Of a DNA stretch of 64,000 nucleotides, positions 27,993 to 37,264 are shown piece after piece; within the stretch, counting starts at the first letter, position 1, and every line of letters begins with the position of its first letter. This stretch comes from Lacipirellula limnantheis. Lineage in GTDB: Bacteria > Planctomycetota > Planctomycetia > Pirellulales > Lacipirellulaceae. The stretch is taken from positions 1,178,001-1,242,000 of the forward strand of contig NZ_CP036339.1 in NCBI RefSeq assembly GCF_007746075.1. The letters are read 5' to 3'. The position numbers and the translations under genes are program-made. The notes beneath the pieces are model-generated. The model was not told the DNA's origin, made no database searches, and saw only the letters and a list, made by a program, of their open reading frames with translations.

Positions 27993-28006
27993 AATTGCCA
28001 GTTCAG

Positions 28007-28025
28007 CCCCCGGCTCCGCCGGGGG
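28007..28025. other. GC hairpin between the barrel gene and hemG
   Basis: CCCCCGGC and GCCGGGGG pair perfectly around TCC, 15 bases after the barrel gene's stop codon. No T-tract follows, so it may slow RNA decay or be a REP-like unit instead of terminating transcription. Confidence 0.5.
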
Positions 28026-28141
28026 GGCGGTCACCATGCCGGTCGACCTCGTCCTGCGTAGCGCAATCCCCCGGAAGAACCGGGGTCTGCAAATCGGGTC
28101 CGCAGCGCCGATCAACACCTCCCTCCCCCGCCTCCACGCCG

Positions 28142-29608
28142 TTGCCATCCTCGTCCGATCCGCCGCCGAGTTCCCGTCCGCCGCGGATTGCCGTGATCGG
28201 CGGCGGCGTCAGCGGACTCGCCGCCGCGCACCGGCTCCGCAAGCTCATCCTCCACGCCGAGTTGCAACTCTTCGAAGCCAGCGACCGGCTTGGCGGGCCG
28301 CTGTTCACCATCGCTCACGACGATTCGGTGCTGGAGCAGGGCGCCGACAGCTTTCTAATCAAAACGCCGTTCGCCCTCGATCTCTGCCGCGAGCTCGGGC
28401 TGTCCGACGAACTGATTCCGACGAATGAACAACATCGCCGGGCGTTGGTCGTGCGCGGCGGCCGCCTCGTGCCGGTTCCTGAAGGCTTCGTCCTGATGAA
28501 GCCGCAGAATCTCGGCGCGATGCTGAAGTCGCCGCTGCTCAGCCCGCTTGGCAAGTTGCGTTTGCTCGCCGAACCGCTGGCGCTCGTCCCCGCGGCCGTG
28601 AATCGCCCGGGCTACGACGAAAGCGTCGCGAGCTTCGCCACGCGGCGCCTCGGTCGCGAAACGTACGAGCGCCTGGTGGAACCGCTGATCGCCGGCATCT
28701 ACGTGGCCGACGCCCGGCAGCTGAGCCTTGCCGCGACCTACCCCGAGTTCCTGGAGGCCGAGCGCCGGCACGGCAGCCTCTGGCGTGCGATACGCGCCGC
28801 CAGCCGGCAGGACGGCCGCGACGAGCAACAGCAACCGCCGGCCGCCGCGGCGCGCTATGGCCAGTTCGTCACGCTGCGCGGCGGCCTGCGGACCTTCGTC
28901 GCGGCGCTTGTTGACACGCTGCCTCGGCAGGCGATTCGGCTGCGCACCCCCGTCATGCAGGTTGAGCGGCACGCCGCCGGCCGCTGGGCGATCAAGACGG
29001 CGCCCGGCGCGCCGTTGGAACACTTCGATGCCGTGCTGATCGCCGCACACGCGCCCCAAGCGGCGCCGATGATTCAGCAATGCGACGCGGAGCTCGCGCG
29101 GAACTTGGCGAGCATCGAATACGCCAGCAGCGCCGTGGCGACGCTTGTCTACCATCGGCAGGACATCGAACATCCGCTCGATGGCTTCGGATTGGTCGTC
29201 CCCGCGATCGAGCATCGGCCGATCGTCGCTGCGAGTTTTCTCACCGTCAAGTTCCCCAGTCACGGACCGCCTGGACGCGCGATCGTCCGCGTCTTCTCCG
29301 GCGGAGCCCTGCAGCCTGAGATGGTCGATCGCGATGACCACGAATTGGTCGCTATCGCGAAACAGCAAATGGCTGAGCTCATCGGCGCCAGCGGCGAGCC
29401 GATTGAAACGCGCGTCATCCGTTGGCGCGACGCGATGCCGCAGTACCATGTTGGCCACGTGGCGCGCGTCGAGGCGATCGAACAGTCCATCGCGGCGCAT
29501 CCTGGCTTGGAACTGGCCGGCAACGCCTATCGCGGGGTCGGGATCCCCCAGAGCATCCACAGCGGCCGACAAGCCGCCGAACGCTTGGCGAAGCAACTCA
29601 GCACCTAG
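28142..29608 (+). CDS. hemG: Protoporphyrinogen oxidase (HemG/HemY type)
   Basis: A FAD-dependent oxidase of heme synthesis. The dinucleotide-binding motif is PPRIAVIGGGVSGLAAAHRL; further family segments are DSVLEQGADSF, PLIAGIYVADARQLS and the C-terminal GLELAGNAYRGVGIPQ. The start is uncertain: there is no ATG before the FAD motif. TTG 28142 gives 488 residues, near the family length, but has no clear SD. A GTG at 27965 would overlap the preceding gene by 28 bases and add an unlikely Pro/Ser-rich leader. The TAG stop overlaps a REP-like unit. Confidence 0.88.
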   Translation: MPSSSDPPPSSRPPRIAVIGGGVSGLAAAHRLRKLILHAELQLFEASDRLGGPLFTIAHDDSVLEQGADSFLIKTPFALDLCRELGLSDELIPTNEQHRRALVVRGGRLVPVPEGFVLMKPQNLGAMLKSPLLSPLGKLRLLAEPLALVPAAVNRPGYDESVASFATRRLGRETYERLVEPLIAGIYVADARQLSLAATYPEFLEAERRHGSLWRAIRAASRQDGRDEQQQPPAAAARYGQFVTLRGGLRTFVAALVDTLPRQAIRLRTPVMQVERHAAGRWAIKTAPGAPLEHFDAVLIAAHAPQAAPMIQQCDAELARNLASIEYASSAVATLVYHRQDIEHPLDGFGLVVPAIEHRPIVAASFLTVKFPSHGPPGRAIVRVFSGGALQPEMVDRDDHELVAIAKQQMAELIGASGEPIETRVIRWRDAMPQYHVGHVARVEAIEQSIAAHPGLELAGNAYRGVGIPQSIHSGRQAAERLAKQLST

Positions 29609-29632
29609 CCGCGCGTCAACGAGCGGCTGGAG
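29605..29632. repeat. REP-like unit over the hemG stop codon
   Basis: A 28-base unit with AGCCGC and GCGGCT arms that begins CTAGCCGCG and ends GCTGGAG. A second copy at 52534-52561 matches at 23 of 28 positions. The TAG of hemG lies within it. Confidence 0.55.
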
Positions 29633-29718
29633 TTAAATGCTGAATGGGAATTCCGGGCTCCATCTGCGAGATCGATGTTGCTCCGATTCGGCATTCAGGA
29701 TCAGGAGCATCGCGGCTT

Positions 29719-30189
29719 CTACCGCCAGCGGAGCTGTGCCCCGCCATTCTCGGTGACGCGCGCCTCCAACTCCCAATCGGTTGGCGAGACCGAAGGATCA
29801 AACTCGCTCTGCAGCTTCGCCAACCGTTGCAGATCGGCCATTAACTGCGCATCATTCCTGAGAGCAGCTTCAATTGCCGGAGCGCTGTGATGGCCGTCAA
29901 CGTTGATCTCGCCAGTGATCTCGTCGAACCGAATGGCCGCTTCCTCGTCCGGCTCGGCGCCGAGCGAAGTGAGCAGTTCCTGCAGTTGTCGCGAGATCCG
30001 TTCATGCAACGACGCGGCTTCGTTGGCGGCAGCCGCCGACGCCGCACTCGCCGAAGCATCGCCTTCTTCGACCGCCGCCTGAAAGAACTGCCCGAACGGC
30101 CGCGAGAAGGCGCCGAGGGCGTTACTCGCGCCGTTCACCGCGATGTTGGCTGCCTTAGGAGCCGCCGCCAAGCCGAAGAGCGCATTCAT
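29719..30189 (-). CDS. Hypothetical small protein
   Basis: A 156-residue protein starting at ATG 30189 (MNALFGLAAAPKAANIAVNG) with AGGGA about 9 bases upstream. Its Ala-rich middle (SASAASAAAANEAASLHERI) is probably a long helix that may form a coiled coil; the C-terminal half is acidic (PDEEAAIRFDEITGEINVDG). No signal peptide or known domain. The longer frame reaching 30558 passes through a dispersed repeat and is rejected. Confidence 0.5.
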   Translation of the reverse strand: MNALFGLAAAPKAANIAVNGASNALGAFSRPFGQFFQAAVEEGDASASAASAAAANEAASLHERISRQLQELLTSLGAEPDEEAAIRFDEITGEINVDGHHSAPAIEAALRNDAQLMADLQRLAKLQSEFDPSVSPTDWELEARVTENGGAQLRWR

Positions 30190-30424
30190 CGTTGAAATCC
30201 CTGGCGAGACGCGCGTGCGTCGGACGCCGCAGAGTCGCGAAAAGAACGGACCAAAACCAGCGCGCCATCCGCCGCCGCGGACCGAGTGCCCATCTCCCTC
30301 ATCGGCGTCGCCCCAACCTGCGATTGAGGCGATCTGCGCAGAATCTGCGGCTGCTAGCAGTGCCGACGCAAGTTTCCTTGGCCTCGACGCCGCGGCCCAT
30401 ACGAACAGCAAGCAAGAAAGACGT

Positions 30425-30513
30425 TCACCGCAGAGCATACAGAGATCACAACGAAGATTGCCAGAACGCAGGCAGTGCTTCTTCCTCTGCGCTCTCTGTC
30501 TCCTCCGTGGTGA
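30425..30513. repeat. Dispersed inverted-repeat element (ACCACGGAG type)
   Basis: The ends read CACCGCAGAGCATACAGAGA and, inverted, CACCACGGAGGAGACAGAGA, matching a widespread bacterial intergenic repeat of the form CACCACGGAGacacagag. The 89-base unit looks like a miniature, non-coding mobile element. It occupies the middle of the 395-base gap between the two minus-strand genes; nothing else is seen there. Confidence 0.7.
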
Positions 30514-30584
30514 GGCCGCGATCGAGCCGCCAGCAGGAGTCCGCGGGCGGTTGAACAATTTCCAGCCGGGCGCTAGCGACGCCG

Positions 30585-31877
30585 TTACCGCGATTGCTTC
30601 GCCAGTCGCGACTCAGCGCGCTGCTGCTGCACCAGCTCGGCCTGGCGAGCGTCAATCTGCCGGCTCAAGAATGTCAAGTCGTCGTCGCTGAGCTCAGTGA
30701 AGTTCACGCCGAGCGTCCGGCCCGTCTCCGTCAGTAATGTCACGCCGTGGTCGTCAATCGCGACGACCCGCGCGGTCGCGAGATTGCTTCCTTCGTGGTC
30801 GCTCCAGGCCCGCGCCGAGTTGCTGGCCCAACCGCCTGGTTCGGTGAGTACTTCGTTCGAGCTGCTCGGACCGAACAGAGCGTCGAAATCGAGTTCCTTG
30901 TTTTCCTCAGGCTCCTTTTTTGCTCCGTCGGCGGCTGGCAGCGCGGCAGGCGATTCCGTCGCGGAGGCGCCGGCCGGCGTCTCTGCCGCCGTCTCGGTGG
31001 CAGGCGTTGTGGCCGGCTCGGGAGCCGCGCTCGTGGCTGGCGACGCGTCGCTGCCTGGCGCCGCGGGCTCGCCAAACAAGTCGGAAGCGTCCGGTTCGGC
31101 TGGCGTCGCAGGCGCCGGCGTCGTGGGCTCGGCTGTCTCTTCCGCGACCGGCTCCGAAGCCGCTTCGGTCGTCGGCGCGACGACCGGATCTTCCGCCGGT
31201 GCGGCGGCCGGTTCGCCGAATAAATCATCGACCGCCGCAGGCGCGGCGCTGGCGTCCGTTTCCGATTCCATTGCCGGCGCAGCCGTTGTTTCCGGAGTCT
31301 GTTCGGGCTCCGGCTCGGCGGGCGCTTCAGTGAACGCCTCGTCCACTTCGACTTCCGCTTCCGTGGGGGCAGCGGGCGCTTCCGCCGCTGGCGTCGCGCC
31401 CGGCGTCATGTCGCGCCGCAACGGGTCGGCCAGCGGGTCGTCCATCGGGTCGGCGTCGCGATTCTCGCCGGTGCTCGCCGGAGCGGGAGGAGCAAACGTC
31501 GCCGGCTTCGGTTTCGGCGAGATGGCCGGCACGGCCAGTGGCGGCGGCGAGACCGGCTTCGCGACCGACTTCTCGCTTGGCGCACCCGCGCCCGGCTTAG
31601 CAGGGGCGGGAATCTCTTCCTGAGCGGAATCGGGAGCCTTATCGGCCGGAGTCGGCACGGCGGGATTGGCGTGCGCTGGCTTGCCTGGCATCGATTCGCA
31701 GCACGCCGGTTCGCTCGGGGGTAGGCAGCATTCGACTGCCGGGGCTGGTTCGCAGCAGACGGGCTGCGGCAGGCAGCAAGCCGCGCCGCTCGAGGGGTGC
31801 ATCACCGGCTGGTAGGCCAGCGTGACGCGAACCGACATCCCGACGATGCCCAACAGGGCGGTGATTGTTCTCTTCAT
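30585..31877 (-). CDS. Exported Ala/Pro-rich protein with SHD1 domain
   Basis: A 430-residue protein with a signal peptide (MKRTITALLGIVGMSVRVTL) and a Cys-rich start (AACCLPQPVCCEPAP, then ECCLPP and ACCES) that could bind metal or form disulfides. The middle 280 residues are low-complexity Ala/Pro/Glu/Thr and contain a repeated DLFGEPAA (twice) and DALFG. The C-terminus has an SHD1 domain (about 375-425): RAWSDHEGSNLATARVVAID and TLLTETGRTLGVNFTELSDD. SHD1 domains recur in planctomycete exported proteins; the function is unknown. Low complexity makes the domain order clearer than any role. Confidence 0.65.
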   Translation of the reverse strand: MKRTITALLGIVGMSVRVTLAYQPVMHPSSGAACCLPQPVCCEPAPAVECCLPPSEPACCESMPGKPAHANPAVPTPADKAPDSAQEEIPAPAKPGAGAPSEKSVAKPVSPPPLAVPAISPKPKPATFAPPAPASTGENRDADPMDDPLADPLRRDMTPGATPAAEAPAAPTEAEVEVDEAFTEAPAEPEPEQTPETTAAPAMESETDASAAPAAVDDLFGEPAAAPAEDPVVAPTTEAASEPVAEETAEPTTPAPATPAEPDASDLFGEPAAPGSDASPATSAAPEPATTPATETAAETPAGASATESPAALPAADGAKKEPEENKELDFDALFGPSSSNEVLTEPGGWASNSARAWSDHEGSNLATARVVAIDDHGVTLLTETGRTLGVNFTELSDDDLTFLSRQIDARQAELVQQQRAESRLAKQSR

Positions 31878-32112
31878 GGCTCTTCTCGTCCCCACTTCTC
31901 TCGCCCCACGCCTAAACTACCCCTGTGCGTGCGGTCGAACTCCATTGCCGATGAACCTAGCCAGCGCCCGCCATCGTACGAGCGCAGCCGCTCCCGTTCA
32001 ATTCTTCGGGCGCGGCCGATCGGCATTCAGCCACGCGGCGTCGCCCGATGGTGACGCCGCACGCGCGTCAACCTCGCGCCTGTTTCCAGCCGTCGGCTGC
32101 AAAATCGCTAAC

Positions 32113-32973
32113 TTAAGGCGACGTCTCCGTTGCCGAATGGCTGCCGTGATCTAGGTACGACTGCACCGCCTGATGTTTATCTGCCAGCAGGCGTTCTTCC
32201 ATCTGGTGTTGCGTCGCCTTGCTTTGCCAGGCCTGGGCAAACGGTCCGCTCAATTGCGCCGACGGGGCGTCCGTAAGCAGATCCAACGCCCGCCTGAATA
32301 GCTCCGCCCCTTCGCGATGCCAGGCGAGCGCCTTTTCGGCGTACGCCGAGACGTGACCGTCGACTCCGCGGACGTCGAGCGCCTCGATGGCGTCGGCCGC
32401 ATCCTGATGACCCTTGTTGCGCAGCGTCAGGTACTCGTAGAGCGCCCAGTTCTTGGAACGACGCGTTTTCAGCGGGGCGGCCTTGGGCTTCGGGCCTTTC
32501 GGCGGGCCCTGATTGCGTAGCGTCAGGTAGTCGTACACCTGCAGGTCAGACGACTTCGCGTTCGCCGACGTCCGCGCGGCCAACTCGTTCTTCATGCATT
32601 CGTCCAGCGCCGTCCAGTAGGCCAATGTCAGCGCGTGCCGTTGCTCGGCGGGCAGCGCCAGCGCGTCGGCGAGATCTTCCGGAGGCTTCGCGGGGCCCGC
32701 TGGTTGAGTCGGCCCCTGCGCCCCATTGTCGAGCGCTGCTCCAATCGCCGCATGCACGTCCACGGCCACGACTGCCGGATCCGCCGCCGGCGCGATGATT
32801 TCGGCGTGTTGCAACGCCTTCACGGTGACGTCCCGCACGTCGATCCCAAAATAGATCGATCCCAGGATCAGCCCGCCCAGGAGCGCCACGGCGCACCCGA
32901 ATACTTCCAATACGGCCCCGCCGCGACGATGCGTCGACGCAGCCGCGCGATCAACAATTAAAACAGAATGCAT
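32113..32973 (-). CDS. Hypothetical membrane-anchored protein with short repeats
   Basis: A 286-residue protein. ATG 32973 (MHSVLIVDRA) is the most plausible start. One transmembrane helix (about 20-43) is followed by an extracytoplasmic domain. Two near-identical 11-residue motifs occur, VYDYLTLRNQG (147-157) and LYEYLTLRNKG (178-188), separated by a Lys/Pro-rich linker. The rest is helical. No family is recognised. It stands between the SHD1 protein gene and typA on the same strand. Confidence 0.5.
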   Translation of the reverse strand: MHSVLIVDRAAASTHRRGGAVLEVFGCAVALLGGLILGSIYFGIDVRDVTVKALQHAEIIAPAADPAVVAVDVHAAIGAALDNGAQGPTQPAGPAKPPEDLADALALPAEQRHALTLAYWTALDECMKNELAARTSANAKSSDLQVYDYLTLRNQGPPKGPKPKAAPLKTRRSKNWALYEYLTLRNKGHQDAADAIEALDVRGVDGHVSAYAEKALAWHREGAELFRRALDLLTDAPSAQLSGPFAQAWQSKATQHQMEERLLADKHQAVQSYLDHGSHSATETSP

Positions 32974-33181
32974 CGAAGTTCGCCCTTGTCTCGTGTCGGC
33001 GCAGCGCTGGCGCGAACGCAGCACACCGCGCACGTCACCGCACCCCAAGCATAGGTCGAAACCGGGCTAAATGGCTGCCGCGCCGTCCCAACCGGTTGTA
33101 GCGATTGCGAGGCGCGGGACGAACGTTTACGCCCGGATCCTTAGCCGGAGTCTTCGTCGGCCAGAAAGGACCACCGTGGCC

Positions 33182-35077
33182 TTAAACTTCCACCGCGGCC
33201 GCCTTGCGCGACTCGCGCTTGCGGTCATTCTCACTCAACAGCGCCTTGCGCATCCGAATGTTCTTCGGCGTGATCTCGACGAGCTCGTCGTCTTCGATGT
33301 ACTCCAGGCAAGCCTCCAGCGACATCTCGCGGACCGGGCGAACCTTGGCGTTGTCGTCCTTGCCCGAAGCGCGGACGTTGGTGAGCTGCTTGCCGCGGAC
33401 CACATTGACCACTAAATCCCCGGCGCGGCAGTTTTCGCCCACAATCTGTCCAAGGTAGCAGTCCTCGCCCGGGCGCACGAAGAAGATGCCGCGGTCGTAC
33501 AGGGCGTCGAGAGAATAGGCGGTCGCCGAGCCCGACTCATTGGAGATCAGCACGCCCAACTGCCGCTTGGGGAGCTCGCCTTTGACCGGCTCGTAGCCGA
33601 GCAGCGTGTGATGCATGATCGCCTGCCCCTTGGTTGCGTTGAGCATCCGGCTGCGGAGCCCCATGAGCGAACGGGCCGGAATGCGGAACTCCATGTGAAT
33701 GAAGCCGCTGGTCGCCGAGCGATGCCCCATCTTCACCATCTCCGCCCGGCGGTCGCCGAGCAACGCCATCACCGAACTTTGGCAGTCGTCCGGGCAATCA
33801 ACCACCAACTGTTCGATGGGCTCGCACCTCACGCCGTCGATCTCGCGGTAAATCACCTGCGGCTTGCCGACGCAGAGCTCGAACCCCTCGCGCCGCATAT
33901 TCTCGATCAGGATGCCCAGGTGCATCATGCCGCGGCCCGAGACGCGGAATTGCTCCTGGGTTGGACCAGGAGCGACGCGCAGGGCGACGTTCGACCGCAG
34001 CTCGCGCTCTAGCCGTTCGCCGATCTGCCGACTCGTGAGGAACTTCCCGTCCCGTCCGCTGAACGGGCCATCGTTCACGCGAAACATCATGTGGAGCGTC
34101 GGTTCGTCGACCCGCGTATGCGGCAATGCATGCGGCTCGTCGGCGTCGGCGATCGTATCGCCGATTTCGATCGGCTCCATCCCAACCACGGCGCACAGGT
34201 CGCCGGCCGCCACTTCGTCCACTTCCACGCGCTCTAGGCCTTCGAACGCCAGCAACTGCACGACGTTCTTGCGGGTCACTTCGCCTAGGTGGTCGATGAC
34301 CGCCACCCGCTGCCGCTTCTTGATCACCCCCGCATGGACGCGGCCGATGGCGATTCGGCCGACGAACTCGGAGTAATCCAGCGACGTGACTTGAAACTGC
34401 AACGGCTCCCGCGCACGGTCAGCCTTGTCGGGCGGCGGCACGTGCCCGACGATCGCTTCGAAGAGCGGCACGAGATTGCTGCTCGGATTGGCCAGATCGG
34501 CCGTGGCCCAGCCGTCGCGGGCCGAAGCAAAGATCACCTGGAAATCGAGCACGTCGTCGGGGGCGTCGAGATCGACGAGCAAGTCGAACACCTCGTTGAC
34601 GACTTCCTGCGGCCGCGAGTCAGGCCGATCGACTTTGTTGACGACCACGATCGGCTTCAACCCGCGATCGAGCGACTTCTGCAGCACGAACCGCGTTTGC
34701 GGCATCGGGCCTTCGTACGCGTCGACCAGCAGCAGCGTGCCGCTCGCCATGTTGAGCACGCGCTCCACCTCGCCGCCGAAGTCGGCGTGGCCTGGCGTGT
34801 CGATCAGATTGATGCGGTACGTTTCGCCGTCGGCCGCCTGATACGCGACCGCGCAGTTCTTAGCGAGAATCGTGATCCCGCGCTCCCGTTCCAGATCGTT
34901 GCTGTCCATGATCAGGCCATGCTGCCCGCCGGCCAACTTATCGAGTTCCTCATTCCGGTAGAGTCCCGACTGATAGACCAGTTTGTCGACCAGCGTGGTT
35001 TTCCCATGGTCGACGTGGGCGATGATCGCCACATTGCGAAGATGCGACGGCGGGACGACAATTCGACTACGGGCCAT
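33182..35077 (-). CDS. typA: Ribosome-associated GTPase TypA/BipA
   Basis: A 631-residue translational GTPase. G1 is AHVDHGKTTL, G2/switch I includes RERGITIL, G3 is DTPGHADFGG and G4 is NKVDRPDS. EF-G-like domains II, III and V follow, then the TypA-specific C-terminus (RMRKALLSENDRKRESR). It acts in ribosome assembly and stress or cold growth. The start MARSRIVVPPSHLRNVAIIA opens on the G domain. It is monocistronic and divergent from the PAS/GAF protein. Confidence 0.95.
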   Translation of the reverse strand: MARSRIVVPPSHLRNVAIIAHVDHGKTTLVDKLVYQSGLYRNEELDKLAGGQHGLIMDSNDLERERGITILAKNCAVAYQAADGETYRINLIDTPGHADFGGEVERVLNMASGTLLLVDAYEGPMPQTRFVLQKSLDRGLKPIVVVNKVDRPDSRPQEVVNEVFDLLVDLDAPDDVLDFQVIFASARDGWATADLANPSSNLVPLFEAIVGHVPPPDKADRAREPLQFQVTSLDYSEFVGRIAIGRVHAGVIKKRQRVAVIDHLGEVTRKNVVQLLAFEGLERVEVDEVAAGDLCAVVGMEPIEIGDTIADADEPHALPHTRVDEPTLHMMFRVNDGPFSGRDGKFLTSRQIGERLERELRSNVALRVAPGPTQEQFRVSGRGMMHLGILIENMRREGFELCVGKPQVIYREIDGVRCEPIEQLVVDCPDDCQSSVMALLGDRRAEMVKMGHRSATSGFIHMEFRIPARSLMGLRSRMLNATKGQAIMHHTLLGYEPVKGELPKRQLGVLISNESGSATAYSLDALYDRGIFFVRPGEDCYLGQIVGENCRAGDLVVNVVRGKQLTNVRASGKDDNAKVRPVREMSLEACLEYIEDDELVEITPKNIRMRKALLSENDRKRESRKAAAVEV

Positions 35078-35382
35078 AAAACGGGTCTCAAAAAAACGTG
35101 GGATCGTGCGTCAAGCATCGACGCACGCGCAGAGAGGCGGGGCCGCAATTGTACGAGATTTCACCCCTCAGGTGCAGGCCCGCAGGCTCCCGCTCTGGTC
35201 GTTGAACGCATTTTCCTCGTTGCACGCCGCGCAGTCGTACGTTTGGAGCGTCTGCGTCAACCTTGTTGCCGCCGCTGGCCGACTCTATACTTCTAGTGGA
35301 CCAAAGTCATACGGCGAGCCCCCCACCCCCGCACCTCGCCAAGGTTCGCAGCAGCCACGAGACGCCTCTCCCTTGGATTAGC
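35078..35382. other. Intergenic, divergent typA and sensor genes
   Basis: This 305-base gap carries a perfect 7-bp hairpin (GTGCGTC at 35106-35112, GACGCAC at 35120-35126) in the presumed typA leader. A frame from 35263 enters the sensor gene but lacks protein character. No other element is seen. Confidence 0.4.
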
Positions 35383-37164
35383 GTGGTGTTTGAACCCCAA
35401 ACGTCGAAGAGTTCGGCGTCTACCGACGCCGCAGCGACAGAGCGGACCAAGATTCTTTATCTCGGCGGCGCCCACGATGCGCTCCTGAATCTTCAAGAGC
35501 GGCTCGGCGACGACATCGAGCTCGTCCCGCTCAGTTCCTCGCTCCGCGCACTGGCCTTGATGGGCCGTGGCGACTATGCCGGCGTCTTCGTCGACGCCGA
35601 CCACTTCTCCGAAGCAACCGACGTCGGCCGGCTCCTGCAAAACGATCGCATCCTCCAAGGCATGCCCGACGGCGTCGTCCTTCTCGACGCCGACAACACG
35701 ATCATCTGGGGCAACGGCCGCCTCAGCGAGTGGACCAAGCAGAAAGGGATTGTCGGCAAGAAGTTCTACGAGGTCCTCGGCGGCCCGGAAATCCTCGGCC
35801 CCGATTACTGTCCGTTCCAGACGGCTCTGGCCACGCGGAAGTCGAGCGCATCGGTTCTCCGCTGTAGGGACAATAAATACTACCGGCTCCACGCGGCGCC
35901 TTTGCTCGATTCGGGCGAGGCGCCGACTCATTTGGTGGTCACGGTGCACGACGTCACCGCCGAGATGCTGCAGCATCAAAAGCTCGAAGCAATCCATCAG
36001 GCCGGCAACGAACTTGGCGACCTCGCGCCTGAAGACGTCTCCGATCTCGATTACAGCGAACGCGTCGCCTTGCTCAAGGAGAACATCCTCCACTGCATGA
36101 AGGACGTTCTCCAACTCGACGTGATCGAAATTCGCATGCTCGATCTGGAGACGGGCGACCTCCGCCCGCTGATGGCCGTCGGCATGGCCCCGGAAGCTGC
36201 GGCACGCAAACTTGAGGCCGCCGAAGTAGGCAACGGCGTAACCGGCTACGTCGCCTCGACCGGCAAGAGTTATATTTGCGGCAACGCCATCGAAGACCCG
36301 CTCTATCTGGAAGGTTGCGCCGGCGGCCGCAGTTCGCTGACGGTGCCGCTGCTACTGCAGGAACAAGTCATCGGCACGCTCAATGTCGAAAGTCCCGAGA
36401 CCGACGCCTTCACCGACAGCGATCAACAGTTCCTCGAAATCTTCGCCCGCAACGTGGCGATGGCGCTCAACACGCTGGAACTCTTGGCCGCTGAAAAAGC
36501 TGCCGTCGCCGCCGCCAGCGTCGAGGCCATTCACGCCGCCGTCGCCCAACCGGTCGACGATATTCTCAACGACGCCGTCAACATCATGGAACGCTCGGCG
36601 AGCGTCGACCCCGAGCTCGCTTCGCGCCTTCAGCATATTCTCCGCAACGCGCGCGACATCAAGCGCGTGATCCAAAAGGTCGGCCAGAACATGGCGCCGA
36701 CGCAAGCCCACCCCAGCGCCGCGACGGTCGAGTTCCGGCCGCTGCTCGCCGGTCGCCGCATCCTGGTGGTCGACGCCGACGATACGGTCCGCTCGGCGGC
36801 GCACGAGTTGCTCGACCGCTATCATTGCTACGTCGAAACGGCCCACAATGGCGCCGAAGCGGGCCTCATGGTGCGCAACCTCGGGCCGGGCCAGCAGTAC
36901 GACGTGATCATCTCCGATATCCGCCTACCCGACATGAGCGGATACGAACTGTTGATGAAACTTCGCGAGCTCACCGACTACGTGCCGCTCGTCCTGATGA
37001 CCGGCTTCGGCTACGACCGCGACCACACGATCGTCAAGGCCCGTCGCGAGGGGCTCAAGTTCGTCCTTTACAAGCCATTCCGGCTTGATCAGCTCGTCTC
37101 CGCAATCGAGCACACGATCGAAGAGCGCCAAGGCCCCGGCGACGTGAAGCTGGCCGACGACTGA
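35383..37164 (+). CDS. PAS/GAF protein with C-terminal receiver domain
   Basis: A protein of about 593 residues starting at GTG 35383 (start uncertain; GGA is 5 bases upstream). Order: an N-terminal region, a PAS domain (about 88-193), a GAF domain (about 237-366, with GVTGYVASTGKSYICGNAI), a helical hairpin (about 375-440) resembling HisKA but without a following HATPase domain, and a receiver domain with Asp512 (IISDIRLPDMSGYE), Thr540 (VLMTGF) and Lys564 (LYKPF). It is therefore a sensing protein that receives phosphate but has no visible kinase. It needs a separate kinase or is a phosphate sink. Confidence 0.78.
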   Translation: MVFEPQTSKSSASTDAAATERTKILYLGGAHDALLNLQERLGDDIELVPLSSSLRALALMGRGDYAGVFVDADHFSEATDVGRLLQNDRILQGMPDGVVLLDADNTIIWGNGRLSEWTKQKGIVGKKFYEVLGGPEILGPDYCPFQTALATRKSSASVLRCRDNKYYRLHAAPLLDSGEAPTHLVVTVHDVTAEMLQHQKLEAIHQAGNELGDLAPEDVSDLDYSERVALLKENILHCMKDVLQLDVIEIRMLDLETGDLRPLMAVGMAPEAAARKLEAAEVGNGVTGYVASTGKSYICGNAIEDPLYLEGCAGGRSSLTVPLLLQEQVIGTLNVESPETDAFTDSDQQFLEIFARNVAMALNTLELLAAEKAAVAAASVEAIHAAVAQPVDDILNDAVNIMERSASVDPELASRLQHILRNARDIKRVIQKVGQNMAPTQAHPSAATVEFRPLLAGRRILVVDADDTVRSAAHELLDRYHCYVETAHNGAEAGLMVRNLGPGQQYDVIISDIRLPDMSGYELLMKLRELTDYVPLVLMTGFGYDRDHTIVKARREGLKFVLYKPFRLDQLVSAIEHTIEERQGPGDVKLADD

Positions 37165-37264
37165 GTCATTACTGCCGCCGACTGGATCTGCGGCATGGGT
37201 TCATCCTCCGTTGGATGCTATAGTTCGGTCTCGCCGAACTTCTTCACCCCGAGTCCCGTCCCTA

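Noticed and set aside
28355..29596. 413-codon frame opposite hemG
   Set aside because: Shadow of the FAD enzyme frame.
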